In this document: one piece after another, positions 26,897-34,776 of the stretch
How positions within the stretch are numbered: position 1 is the first letter of the stretch
Layout of the letters: every line of letters starts with the position of its first letter
Assembly (NCBI RefSeq): GCF_001013905.1
Contig: NZ_LN831789.1
Coordinates: 1 to 64,000 of the forward strand
DNA length: 64,000 bases
Origin: Streptomyces leeuwenhoekii
GTDB lineage: Bacteria; Actinomycetota; Actinomycetes; Streptomycetales; Streptomycetaceae
Direction of reading: 5' to 3'
Notes under the pieces: generated by a model
Told to the model about the DNA's origin: nothing
Database searches by the model: none
The model's input: only the letters and a program-made list of their open reading frames with translations
Position numbers and translations under genes: made by a program

Positions 26897-27217
26897 TCAG
26901 ACGCTGCCAGCGCCAGCATCCCGCATCACCCCCACCCTCAGTGCCCGAACCCGGAAATCCGTCCCCGCCCCACCACCGCGGTGACGGCGGCGGAGCATGG
27001 CGGCCCCGGCCAGGAGTCCGAGTTCAGGAGGCGGTGCGGTCAGGATCTGCGTCATGTGGTCGGCCGCCGCCAGCAGTGTCTCCGCCTGCCTGGGGTCGGG
27101 GGCTGCCTTCCGTCCGGCAGCGAAGCCGAGCAGGGGGATGGCGCGCTGGAGCGCGGCGCGCAGGTCGGCGATGTGCTGGTCGCGGGTGTCGGTGGCTGGG
27201 GCGGGCGGAATTTCCAT
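26897..27217 (-). CDS. Hypothetical protein (106 aa)
   Basis: Begins MEIPPAPATDTRDQHIADLRA, with helical segments HIADLRAALQRAIPLLGFAAG and TLLAAADHMTQILTAPP and a Gly/Arg-rich tail. The ATG at 27217 has a good GAGGAGA ribosome site. It starts 14 bp after the PP2C pseudogene's stop and runs toward the 199-aa gene, so these three once formed an operon. The C-terminus lies in the edge of repeat copy A, which may have replaced the original ending. Function unknown. Confidence 0.6.
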   Translation of the reverse strand: MEIPPAPATDTRDQHIADLRAALQRAIPLLGFAAGRKAAPDPRQAETLLAAADHMTQILTAPPPELGLLAGAAMLRRRHRGGGAGTDFRVRALRVGVMRDAGAGSV

Positions 27218-27230
27218 CGGTGAGGTCTCC

Positions 27231-27962
27231 TCAGGAGGAGATGCGGGCTACGAGGGCGGTGGCGTTGTCCGCGTACGGGTCGTTCAGTTCGTGCGCGCGC
27301 CGGACGGCGTCGTCGACCAGGCGCTCGGCAGCGGTGCGCGGGTCGCCGGTCAGATCGCCGGCAAGGTCGTGGCCGGCGTCCTCGTGGAGCTCGTAGGCTC
27401 CGTCAGAGGTGAGCAGCAGCCGGGCCGGCCGGGCCGCGAAGGTACTCGATGGCCGGGTGGCCCCAAATCTGTTCGGTCTCCTCGTCGCTGCGTACTTCCC
27501 CGAGACAGGCGGTGATCAGGTTGCGGTCGCCGTCACACGCCCGGCGGCCTTGTGGTCCTCGGTCAGCAGGCGCAGGTGTCCGTTCAGGAGGAGGTAGGCG
27601 CGGGCGTCGCCGGACCAAGCGGTCGAGAACAGGCCGCCGGGGACGTGGACGGCGACGACGGCCGCCGCGCAGGGCAGGTCGTGGTCGGCGGTGCGGGCGG
27701 CGGCGTAGTGTTTGTACTCGGCGCGCAGCCCGGCCTCCGCATCCGCGCCCCCGGCGGCGGCGCGGGCCAGGCGGCGGGCAGCGGCACGCGTCCAGGAGCG
27801 GACGGCCAGGGTGTCGCCGACACCGTCGAGCAGGGCGTAGGCGCGGGTGCCGTCCGGCGTCGTGCACACAGCGGTCGCGTCGCACTGCAAGGCCCGGTCA
27901 CCAGACCGCTCGGCGGTGGCGTACGACGTCACGGCCAGGTCCTCGTCCACGTCCTCGCGCAT
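27231..27962 (-). pseudogene. PP2C-type protein phosphatase with two frameshifts
   Basis: The minus strand encodes a PP2C-like phosphatase in three pieces: AYALLDGVGD... through GDARAYLLLNGHLRLLTEDH; RNLITACLGEV after a -1 shift near 27520; and LLLTSDGAYELHEDAG...DPYADNATALVAR after a compensating +1 shift near 27430. The metal-binding DGxGG motif is DGVGD, so activity was perhaps already lost. The ATG at 27962 has GGGAGG eight bases upstream. It would have been the phosphatase arm of the partner-switch set. Two assembly errors are the alternative. Confidence 0.75.
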
Positions 27963-28264
27963 GCGGCACGCCTCCCAGAACACGGGCTCCGGGCGGAGCG
28001 CTTCGCGAGGGCGCCCGTGCCCGGACGGGTGAATCCTTTCTCGCGCACGCGGAGGGATGCGCGCCGGCAGCAGTTCCGCTGTCGGGTCGTAGCGGTCCAA
28101 CTTCGGTGGCAAACGGTCCAGCTTCAGTGTCAGAGGACAATCCGGATGTAGGTCGCCGCGCATCTCACGCCGCGTCGACCAGGGCTGGCGCCGTGGCCCT
28201 GGCCGACGAGTGTGGCGACCGCCACCCCGCCGGACGAAGCCGTGCCGGATGCCTCGCTGCTGGA

Positions 28265-28336
28265 GGGGACTGCGGGAAGGTTTCGGGGGTATTCGCCCTG
28301 GGCAAGACCGGCGCTTCGGAACGTGAGGCGAACTGC
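28265..28336 (+). promoter_or_regulatory. SigB-like promoter region, copy 2
   Basis: GACT (28268-28271), 15 bases, GGGTAT (28287-28292), then a leader of ~40 bp to the ATG at 28337. It is about 90% identical to the minus-strand region 24254-24183, i.e. an inverted copy 4 kb away. It drives an RsbW-like anti-sigma gene, which suggests feedback by the controlled sigma factor. Confidence 0.6.
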
Positions 28337-28813
28337 ATGGACTCCGCTGGGCGAGACGAGGGCCAGCAGCCGCTCGTGGACCATCCGATATCAGCCTCAG
28401 CCGCTTTCGAGGGCAGTGAGGAGATCGCTCACGCCCGTGACCTGGCCCGCTCCTTCCTGACCGATGTGCAGGCCGTGCACGGCTTCCCGGTCTCTGCCCG
28501 GGCGATGGGCATGGTGCAGCTGGTCGTCAGCGAGATGGTCACCAACGCCCGCAAGTACGCCCCCGGCCCGTGCCTGCTGACCCTGGAGCTCCGTGAGGGT
28601 GCCGTCGAGGTCACTGTGTGGGACAGCAGCACCACGCTCCCGTCGATCTTGGCCACCGACCCCGGGCGCGTGGGACAGCACGGCCTTGAGATCGTGATGG
28701 CCGTCTGCCAGAGCTTCGCCGTCCACCGGGAACCGGTGGGCAAGCGCATCACCGTGACTATCGAGCTGGCCGACGATCCGGGCGGAGACCCGGCCGGCCG
28801 CCAGCTCTCCTGA
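28337..28813 (+). CDS. RsbW-like anti-sigma ATPase, second copy (158 aa)
   Basis: Same length and fold as the protein at 22638-23114. The N-box is LVVSEMVTNARKYAPGP and the lid region RVGQHGLEIVMAVCQSF, ending in ADDPGGDPAGR. The ATG at 28337 comes directly after the conserved promoter region and a weak GAGGCG site; long upstream in-frame extension is antisense to the PP2C pseudogene and was rejected. Likely role: binding or phosphorylating STAS partners in a stress sigma switch. Confidence 0.87.
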   Translation: MDSAGRDEGQQPLVDHPISASAAFEGSEEIAHARDLARSFLTDVQAVHGFPVSARAMGMVQLVVSEMVTNARKYAPGPCLLTLELREGAVEVTVWDSSTTLPSILATDPGRVGQHGLEIVMAVCQSFAVHREPVGKRITVTIELADDPGGDPAGRQLS

Positions 28814-28838
28814 CCAGCCTGTTGACCGTGGACGCAGA

Positions 28839-28973
28839 CTGACTGACCAGGAGGGGCAGCGGCTGCAGCAGATCGTGCGTCGGGGCAGCACCAACTCGGT
28901 GCACTATCGGCGCCCGATGATGCTGCTGGCCTCGGCCGGCGGGCATTGCGTGCCGGTGATTGCTCAACTGGTG
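28839..28973 (+). pseudogene. N-terminal remnant of IS630-family transposase
   Basis: The frame reads LTDQEGQRLQQIVRRGS, YRRPMMLLASAGG and VPVIAQLV, the characteristic first HTH of IS630 transposases in Streptomyces, and then breaks off. The C-terminal part of the same family lies inverted at 29933-30193. Confidence 0.7.
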
Positions 28974-29080
28974 ACTCCACGCGCCCCACAGCCCCTCTTC
29001 CGTCGGCAATCCTGCCGAGTGATCGTCCCGATCAGGTGCAGTCACAGTAGTGAGGGCCACTGACAACGGGGTTCACGCAC

Positions 29081-29117
29081 GTGCGGGGCCGGACCTGTGG
29101 CAGGCCCGGCCCCGCAC
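29081..29117 (-). terminator. Terminator of secreted protein gene
   Basis: 17-bp arms (29081-29097 / 29101-29117) with a single mismatch and a TGG loop, 27 bp beyond the stop of the minus-strand gene. Confidence 0.75.
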
Positions 29118-29143
29118 TCGTGCCGTATGTGCACAGCGGCTGG

Positions 29144-29545
29144 TCAGGCCGCCCACACCCCCGAGTTCGCCGTAGTCGAGCCGAAGTCGAAGTAGAAGCG
29201 GGTGCCGTCCCGGACGTCCGTCGCGACCACGGTCCACTGGCCGGCCGGAGCGGTTTTGAAGGACGACTGGCAGTACGAGCCGCCCGAGCTCGGCAGGAAG
29301 CACACCGCGATGCTGGTCGTGGTGTTGGGCTTGATGTTGATGTCGCTGCAGTTGCTGGTGGCCGTGAGGTACGGACCGCCCTGCGGGTACCAGCGGTTGC
29401 CCGCGGGCTTGGAGTAGGACTTCGCGCTGCCGTAGCAAGACAGCGCGCCGGACTCGTTCGCCGACGCGGCCGGCGCGACGGCCAGCGCGCCGCCGACGAG
29501 CACGGCGGAGAACAGACATGCGGTCATGGTCTTGCGTATGGACAC
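29144..29545 (-). CDS. Small secreted protein (133 aa)
   Basis: A clear signal peptide: MSIRKTMTACLFSAVLVGG followed by ALAVAPAASA, with likely cleavage after ASA at about residue 29. The mature part is ~104 residues with four cysteines, able to form two disulfides, and is rich in Ser, Thr, Tyr and Trp. This composition is typical of small exported Streptomyces beta-sheet proteins. The GTG at 29545 follows AAGGGGGA. No enzymatic motif seen and no family named. It has its own terminator and no operon partner. Confidence 0.8.
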   Translation of the reverse strand: MSIRKTMTACLFSAVLVGGALAVAPAASANESGALSCYGSAKSYSKPAGNRWYPQGGPYLTATSNCSDINIKPNTTTSIAVCFLPSSGGSYCQSSFKTAPAGQWTVVATDVRDGTRFYFDFGSTTANSGVWAA

Positions 29546-29932
29546 GTGTTTCCCCCTTGATGGCGAGCCGGGTTCCCCCAGTGGTCCCCCTGCAACCGCA
29601 GCACAAGCGGCCTAACGAACCTGACCGTTCGTACCGACACCACGGGATGTTCCTAGGCCGCACGGGGCGACGCACAGGGCAAAACTGGTCATGTCGTGTA
29701 CGCGACATATGCCCCTTGATTCTCCGGAGACTCACCCGTCCCACTACCGCGGGCGGTCCGACGGGAACCATCTGTCGCGTCTCGGCGTGCCGTCCCACGG
29801 TGCCGCAGAGCGACCGGTTGCCGACGGGGGGCCTGTGAGGCCGCGGTAAGCGACGGTACGGCGCTGGCCGAACGGATTGCCGAACGGCGGGCGGGGACGA
29901 GGCTAGTGCTCTGACCGCATGCGCCGGATCGT
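29546..29932. other. Upstream region of the secreted protein gene; no other gene
   Basis: No protein-like frame on either strand. The stretch is bordered on the right by the IS630 remnant. A promoter for the secreted protein should lie in the first 100 bp but has no clear consensus. Confidence 0.4.
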
Positions 29933-30193
29933 TCAGGCCGCAGCGGCGAGCGGGTGCCCGCCCCAGCGGATGCCTCTCTCGCTTCGGATGCGGGCGCGTT
30001 CCTCGCGTGCGGCGGCCAGGACGTCGCGGTAGCGGGCGTTGGCGTTGCGCCAGCGCAGGTACGCGTGCAGGGCTCGGGCCTGCACGGCGTGGTTGAGGTA
30101 GTTGGAGTTGGCGATGGTGAACTGCCGCAGTGGTCCGAAGTGCGCCTCGATCGGATTCGCGTTGGACGCGCCGGCCTGGCAGGTGGTGCGCAC
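29933..30193 (-). pseudogene. C-terminal remnant of IS630-family transposase
   Basis: The minus-strand frame encodes NPIEAHFGPLRQFTIANSN, then ALHAYLRWRNANARYRDV and a basic end RIRSERGIRWGGHPL. This is the family's C-terminal catalytic segment, with the Glu of DDE in PIEAHF. Everything upstream of residue ~10 is foreign. It is opposite in orientation to the N-terminal fragment at 28839. Confidence 0.75.
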
Positions 30194-30818
30194 ACAGGCG
30201 TTCAGGTCCTTCGACGAGCAGGTCGGCCGGCAGCTCTTCCCCGCTTTGTGGGCTTCGGAGGCAGTGGGTTACTGCGAGGAACGGCTGGGGCGGGCCCTGT
30301 CGGACGCGGAGCGGATGGAGGTGTTCTGGACGGCCGTACGGACGGCTCCCGGCCCTTCCGTAGTCGCTGACCCGCGCTCGGCGCGGCGCGCCATGATCCG
30401 CGCCTTCGAGCGCACCCGCGACCTCCTCACCGTCCCGGGCCGTCGACTGGTGGTGCTGCGCGCGGCGGAGCCGTTGCTGGTCCTGGCCGACAGTGGAGTG
30501 GCCTTGCCCCGCAAGGACGGCAGCTTCTGCCTCACTCCCCCGCTGCTGCCCGAGACGATCGAGGTATTTGCTCCGCTGTCACCGACGTGTCTGCTCATCT
30601 CCACGCCTCGCGCCCACTACCGCCTCCGTCAAGGGCGCACCCGCAAGATCGCCTACAAGGCCAATGCCGGGGCAGCAGCCTGGTGCCAGGACGCCGTCTA
30701 CCGGCTCCCGTCCATGCCCTGGCCCTCCCGGCTGCGGCTCGCCGACACCCCGCTGAAGGTCCGTCCGCCGCAGCGAGCTGCGCGCCCTCCTGGAACAGCT
30801 CACCTACACACCCGCTGA
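30194..30818 (+). pseudogene. 5'-truncated gene, possibly DUF4238-like
   Basis: The frame is open from the IS630 junction and has no credible start. It reads AFRSFDEQVGRQLFPALW, RDLLTVPGRRLVVLRAAEPLLVLADSGVAL and FAPLSPTCLLIST. The last two resemble the conserved C-terminal half of DUF4238 proteins (a D-x-P-like strand, then a PLSP motif). The N-terminus was probably removed by the IS630 insertion or a later deletion. Function of the family is unknown. Confidence 0.5.
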
Positions 30819-30993
30819 TCAGCCTCCGACCACGGGAAGGGGTAGGAGGACGCCATACTGACCTCGCTGGTGCGCCACGTCCGGGCGAAGATGCGAATTG
30901 TATAAGAACGTGGGACGCAGGGGGCCTGCCCGCCGACTGCGCGGTCGCCGGAGAGCTTCTGGACGACGGGCCGCACTGCGGCTCCTATGCGCG

Positions 30994-31266
30994 TCAGACC
31001 TCGATGTACGCGACGACGACCACGGTGCGAAGCGCGGTGACGAAGTACATGACGCGTACCTGCTCGATGTCGTCGGTGTACTGGCGTAGCTGGGGGCCGG
31101 CGGCGTCGCCGGGGATCGGTTCGCCGACGTCGGGGTCGACGGAGACGACGACCAGGGCGCGGTCCAGGGCGTGGATCTCCGCCTCGCTGGTGATGTTCTC
31201 CAGCTGCTTGGCGGCGGAGTCGGAGAAGGCGATCCTGGCGCGGCGTGGGCCGTGCTGTGGGGTCAT
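30994..31266 (-). CDS. RelE/ParE-like toxin (90 aa)
   Basis: A small basic-start protein, MTPQHGPRRARIAFSDSAAK, with helices covering LENITSEAEIHALDRALVV. C-terminal strands VRVMYFVTALRTVVVVAYIEV match the fold pattern of RelE/ParE toxins, in which arginines on these strands are functional. The ATG overlaps the upstream antitoxin stop (TGATG), the typical coupling of a type II pair. A minus-strand frame stays open upstream but is antisense noise. Whether it cleaves mRNA or poisons gyrase cannot be told. Confidence 0.75.
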   Translation of the reverse strand: MTPQHGPRRARIAFSDSAAKQLENITSEAEIHALDRALVVVSVDPDVGEPIPGDAAGPQLRQYTDDIEQVRVMYFVTALRTVVVVAYIEV

Positions 31267-31502
31267 CAGGCGACGGCCGGGCGCTGGCGGGCGAGGCGGG
31301 CCAGGTGCTGCTCGCGCAGCTCCTCCCATGGGGTGCACTCCTCGACCGGCGGCAGGCCGTTGGTGGCGATGTCCTCCAGGACGCCGGCGAACTGGTCGGC
31401 TGTGGCCCGGGTGCGGGCTGCGTACGCGCGTACAGCGTCGGCGGCCGCGGGGTCCAGCCGCTGCCGGGTGGTGTCGGCGGCGGGGGCCGGCTGTTCGCTC
31501 AT
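31266..31502 (-). CDS. Antitoxin of type II TA pair (78 aa)
   Basis: An acidic helical protein: LDPAAADAVRAYAARTRATADQFAGVLEDIATNG, then ECTPWEELREQHLARLARQ. The first gene of the pair, overlapping the toxin by one base, so both are made from one message. Such antitoxins bind DNA with the N-terminal part and neutralise the toxin with the C-terminal helix. The ATG is at 31502. Candidate operator repeats lie 90-170 bp upstream. Confidence 0.7.
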   Translation of the reverse strand: MSEQPAPAADTTRQRLDPAAADAVRAYAARTRATADQFAGVLEDIATNGLPPVEECTPWEELREQHLARLARQRPAVA

Positions 31503-31593
31503 CGAGGGCTCCGGAAGGCGTGGAACGGGCAGGTCTCACCACGGTATCGCCGGATCCCGGCGGGCCGGGACCACTCCGGCACAACCGCGTACG

Positions 31594-31669
31594 CGGACCC
31601 AGGACCCAGGTGGACCAGGTACGGCAGCGCGCCGTATCAGACCAGGGAAAACGCCGGACCCAGGACCCA
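31594..31669 (-). promoter_or_regulatory. Candidate TA operator repeats
   Basis: A perfect 15-bp direct repeat, CGGACCCAGGACCCA, occurs at 31594-31608 and 31655-31669 (61-bp spacing). Between them lies an inverted repeat TACGGC-N5-GCCGTA (31620-31636). They lie upstream of the antitoxin start and could bind the antitoxin complex. Confidence 0.4.
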
Positions 31670-31670
31670 C

Positions 31671-31895
31671 CAGACCCAGCCGTCGACGAAGACGAGCCGG
31701 TGCTTCGCGCCGGCGCCTACGGCCCGCTTCCGCTGCCTGGACGCCAGTCTGGCCTGAGTCGCTCATGCCACAACGGGCCCAGCTCGGTCACGAGTTCAGC
31801 GATCACGTCGGCCGACAGGCCCGTGATCCTCCGGTCGCTGATGATCGCTGCACGAGACGCATTCCCCACCACACGACCATGATCGACGATCAGGA
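31671..31895 (-). pseudogene. N-terminal remnant of an IS transposase (DDE Tnp4/IS5-like group)
   Basis: The minus strand encodes SDRRITGLSADVIAELVTEL then GPLWHERLR. After a one-base shift near 31760 it continues QARLASRQRKRAVGAGAKHR then LVFVDG. This is the familiar start of a Streptomyces IS transposase, cut off before the catalytic domain. Confidence 0.65.
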
Positions 31896-32333
31896 GCTCG
31901 ACGCCTCACCGCCTACCGTGCACGAGCTCGTTAGCCGTCCTGCACGACGGGGCCAGCGCCCTCATCCTCGACGGGCGCCGCGTGCTGGACCGCCACCTGC
32001 TCCAGCACCGCGTACAGCGCCTGAGCGCGCTGGCTGCGCGGGCCGCCGAAAGTCGTCCGGCTGGTAGTGAGCAGTAGGAGCCAGTGTGCACCGGTCATCC
32101 GCATCCCGGCGGCAGCCCTCACCGCAGACAGCAGATGCCGGTTCTCCCGCGCCGCCAGCGGCCCTCGTGCGGGCGACACCAGCTCCTGCGCGGGCCTCCG
32201 AAGCTGCTGGCGCAGATGCAGCTGCTGCACGGGACTGGAACGCCTATCTGGCGGCTCGTCCAACACCGAGACCGAACACAGGGCCGTTCACGAAGACCAC
32301 CTCAGCACCGGGCCTGCCGCATCACGAGTTGCC
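31896..32333. other. Stretch without an assignable gene
   Basis: On the minus strand, 31931-32180 has protein-like composition (ARENRHLLSAVRAAAGMRMT, then GAHWLLLLTTSRTTFGGPRS), but there is no ribosome site or family match. It may be a decayed gene end. The right edge is the promoter of the MarR gene. Confidence 0.3.
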
Positions 32334-32399
32334 AAGCTGATGCTTACCAATATTTGGCTAGAAGTGCGGGTTCTGTGTCGAGTAGCCAAGCTGTAGCTT
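32334..32399 (+). promoter_or_regulatory. Paired palindromic operators of the MarR gene
   Basis: Two copies of AAGC-N4-GCTT (32334-32345 and 32388-32399) with identical left flanks GCC, 54 bp apart. The second is eight bases before the MarR start codon. A further inverted repeat TTGGCTA/TAGCCAA (32354-32360/32383-32389) lies between. Local DNA is AT-rich for this window. The placement suits autorepression by the MarR protein. Confidence 0.6.
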
Positions 32400-32406
32400 C
32401 GCATTT

Positions 32407-32934
32407 ATGGAAGATGATGTTGAGCGGCAGCGACAGGCCGACCTGAATCTGGCCGAAGCGCTGCGGTGGGGCGTGTCGAGGCTCGCGACTCGATTGCGTG
32501 CCGAGCAGCCCGGAAGCAGCCGTGCCTTGTCACGCTTGGCCGCCTCGGTGTTGGCCAACCTGCGTCACAGTGAGGCGCTGACCCCCTCGGAACTCGCCGC
32601 CATCGAAGGACTGCAGACACAGTCGCTGACCCGCGTGCTCAACGAACTGGAGGAGCAGGGCCGCGTCCGTCGCTCGCGCAGCGACGTCGACGCCCGCCGC
32701 CAGAACGTCACCATCACCGAAGCAGGACGTGAAGCCCTGCGAGAGCACGTGAGGGACGGCAACTACTGGCTGGCATCGGCACTCCGCCAGCACTTGTCGC
32801 CCGCTGAGCGCGCCGTACTGCAGATCGCGGCGGGCCTGCTGGAACAGGTGGCTGCAGCAGAAACGGCCTTGGACAGGCCCACCGGGCGAGCGCAAACGCC
32901 TGATCCAGAAGAAGGGGCGGCCGCCGCACTATGA
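32407..32934 (+). CDS. MarR-family transcriptional regulator (175 aa)
   Basis: Winged-helix dimer protein with the pattern RALSRLAASVLANLRHSEAL, recognition helix LQTQSLTRVLNELEEQG and wing VRRSRSDVDARRQNVTITEAG, then a C-terminal dimerisation helix. The ATG at 32407 lacks a classical ribosome site and may be read from a short leader. Its stop overlaps the MFS exporter start (ATGA), so the two are co-translated. It probably represses the pair through the palindromes upstream and is released by a substrate of the exporter. Confidence 0.9.
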   Translation: MEDDVERQRQADLNLAEALRWGVSRLATRLRAEQPGSSRALSRLAASVLANLRHSEALTPSELAAIEGLQTQSLTRVLNELEEQGRVRRSRSDVDARRQNVTITEAGREALREHVRDGNYWLASALRQHLSPAERAVLQIAAGLLEQVAAAETALDRPTGRAQTPDPEEGAAAAL

Positions 32935-34163
32935 CCACCCGCTCCGCGGCCGCGCCCGACGCAGCCAGCCCGTACGCCATCGTACCGAAGCGTCTTCGCC
33001 TGCTTCTGGTGCTGGCCGGACTGAGCGGCGTAAGCCCCCTGGCCACAGATATGTACGTCGCCGCCCTGCCCGACCTGGCCCGCTCCTTGGCAACCGACGC
33101 CTCCGGCGCGCAACTGTCCCTGACCAGCTTCCTGGTCGGCATCATCGCCGGGCAACTTGCCCTCGGCCCGCTCAGCGACGCGGTCGGCCGCCGACCCGTC
33201 CTCATCGGCGGGTCTGTCTTGTTCGCCGGCTTCTCCATCGTGTGCGCTCTGGCGCCCACGGTAGCTGTGCTGAACTCGGCGAGGGTGGGACAAGGCGTCG
33301 CAGGGGCCGCCGGGATCGTGGTCTCCCGAGCTGTCGTCACCGATCTTTTCGACGACCGCGAACTCCCCACGGTGTTCTCCCGCCTGGGAGCGATCGGCGC
33401 CATGGCCCCGGTACTGGCTCCGCTTGCTGGCGGCGCCCTGCTCCTCCTCGTTCCCTGGCGTTACGTCTTCGCCGTCCTCGCCCTTATGGGCGTACTCCTC
33501 GCTGCGGGCGTATGGCGCTGGATCCCAGAGTCCCACCCACCCGGCGCCCGCCTCACAGGCGGCCTGGCCCCCAGCCTTCGCGCCATCGGACGGACAGCCG
33601 CGCAGCCTGCCGTCCTCGCCCCGGTGCTGGCGCTCGCCTGCGGCGGAGCCGCCGTCTTCGCCTACATCGCCGGCACCACCTTCGTCTTCCAGGACATCTA
33701 CCACCTCTCCCCAGCCCTCTCCAGCCTGGTCTACGGCGTGAACGCCCTCGGCAACATGTCCGGAAGCCTTGCCTACGGGCACCTGACCAGGCACCGGTCT
33801 CCCGAAGCCCTCCTCATCATCAGCGGCGCCCTGGCTACGGCAGGAGCAGTGGCACTGCTTCTCCTCCAGACAACTACTGGCAGCAACATGCCCCTGACCT
33901 GGCTCTGCCTTCTGATCACCATCAGCGCATTCGGCCTCTTCTTCCCCGCCGTCATCACCATCGCTCAAAGTCGCGGCCGAGCCGCCCCCGGAGCCACATC
34001 CGCACTTCTCGGAGGCGGCCAGTTCCTTCTCGGTGCAGCCGCCTCACCCGCGGTCGGGCTGTTCGGCACCCAAAGCCCCGCGCCCATGGCAGCCGTGATG
34101 GCTGTCTCCCTCGCCCTGGGCACCCTGGCAGCGATCGCAACGAAACGGACATACGGCCACTAA
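32931..34163 (+). CDS. MFS multidrug exporter, Bcr/CflA-like (410 aa)
   Basis: Twelve predicted membrane helices. TDMYVAALPDLARSL at helix 1 and LGPLSDAVGRRPVL at the helix 2-3 loop are diagnostic of Bcr/CflA-type drug/proton antiporters; the helix 4-5 segment RVGQGVAGAAGIVVSRAVV carries the motif B arginine. It exports drugs or sulfonamide-like compounds in characterised relatives; the substrate here is unknown. The ATG overlaps the MarR stop. A terminator lies ~215 bp downstream. Confidence 0.92.
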   Translation: MTTRSAAAPDAASPYAIVPKRLRLLLVLAGLSGVSPLATDMYVAALPDLARSLATDASGAQLSLTSFLVGIIAGQLALGPLSDAVGRRPVLIGGSVLFAGFSIVCALAPTVAVLNSARVGQGVAGAAGIVVSRAVVTDLFDDRELPTVFSRLGAIGAMAPVLAPLAGGALLLLVPWRYVFAVLALMGVLLAAGVWRWIPESHPPGARLTGGLAPSLRAIGRTAAQPAVLAPVLALACGGAAVFAYIAGTTFVFQDIYHLSPALSSLVYGVNALGNMSGSLAYGHLTRHRSPEALLIISGALATAGAVALLLLQTTTGSNMPLTWLCLLITISAFGLFFPAVITIAQSRGRAAPGATSALLGGGQFLLGAAASPAVGLFGTQSPAPMAAVMAVSLALGTLAAIATKRTYGH

Positions 34164-34378
34164 CGCCAGAGTGCCGAGCGGGTGCAGGGAGAGGAATAGC
34201 GCCAGTCACGAATACGTGCCTGGTACCAGCTATCCGCACGGACGTCGACGTGGCGCAGGTACCCCTGTTCGGCGAGAACGACGCCTCGCCCTGAGTCTTC
34301 TCAGGGCCAGGTCGGCTCCGTAGACGGGTGGTCCGCGCCTGGCCGCTGGCGTTCGACTCGCTAGAACGCCCGAAAAGC

Positions 34379-34405
34379 AAGGCCCGGACCAGGCGTCCGG
34401 GCCTT
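34379..34405 (+). terminator. Hairpin terminator
   Basis: Perfect 11-bp stem AAGGCCCGGAC / GTCCGGGCCTT with a 5-base loop; transcripts end in TT. It is the first strong hairpin after the MFS gene. Confidence 0.75.
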
Positions 34406-34776
34406 CGTCATGCCCCGGAAATTCCTCTCCCGGCCGTTGCTGTCCGGGTCCGGGCTTGTGGCCCTACGGGGTGAAGGAGCCCCGTGCCCGGCAGGACGAG
34501 ACGCAAGCACCTGCGCCCTGTCACTGTCCCGCCCGCAACGTCGAACTCACGCCGGAGGCAGTACCGATGACCGGCCGCCAGACACCCGGGGTAACACCGG
34601 CGCCGATCGCCGCTACGCTGAACATGCCCACCCTGGGCCGGGCCGAAGCCCCACAGGGACGCTCTCCAGAGAGCCGCAGCAGGACCGCCGACCGCGAGGC
34701 GCGCGCCACCCCCACGCGGACGACACCACCACAGGTGTCCGCCGTTTCTGTTCCTCCGCCTCGTAGGAGACTCCCG
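34406..34776. other. Intergenic region upstream of small membrane gene
   Basis: No convincing gene. The final 200 bp resemble, in order of short motifs (TACGCTG, then ACCCCCACG), the region before the small membrane gene at 51284. The two genes may share a promoter type. The ribosome site AGGAGA is at 34765-34770. Confidence 0.35.

Larger units (their letters stand above)
25804..26990. repeat. Long direct repeat, copy A
   Basis: Matches 37885-39100 in the same orientation at a constant offset of 12108 bp over most of its length. From about 26095 to 26897 only scattered base changes are visible. Toward the left end the copies differ more, and copy A lacks about 30 bp present in copy B near 25840. 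The repeat holds a broken plus-strand gene and the complete 199-aa minus-strand gene. Confidence 0.9.

Noticed and set aside
27449..28336. Upstream extension of the second RsbW-like gene
   Set aside because: In-frame but antisense to the PP2C pseudogene. The conserved promoter region and homology to the 158-aa paralogue fix the start at 28337.
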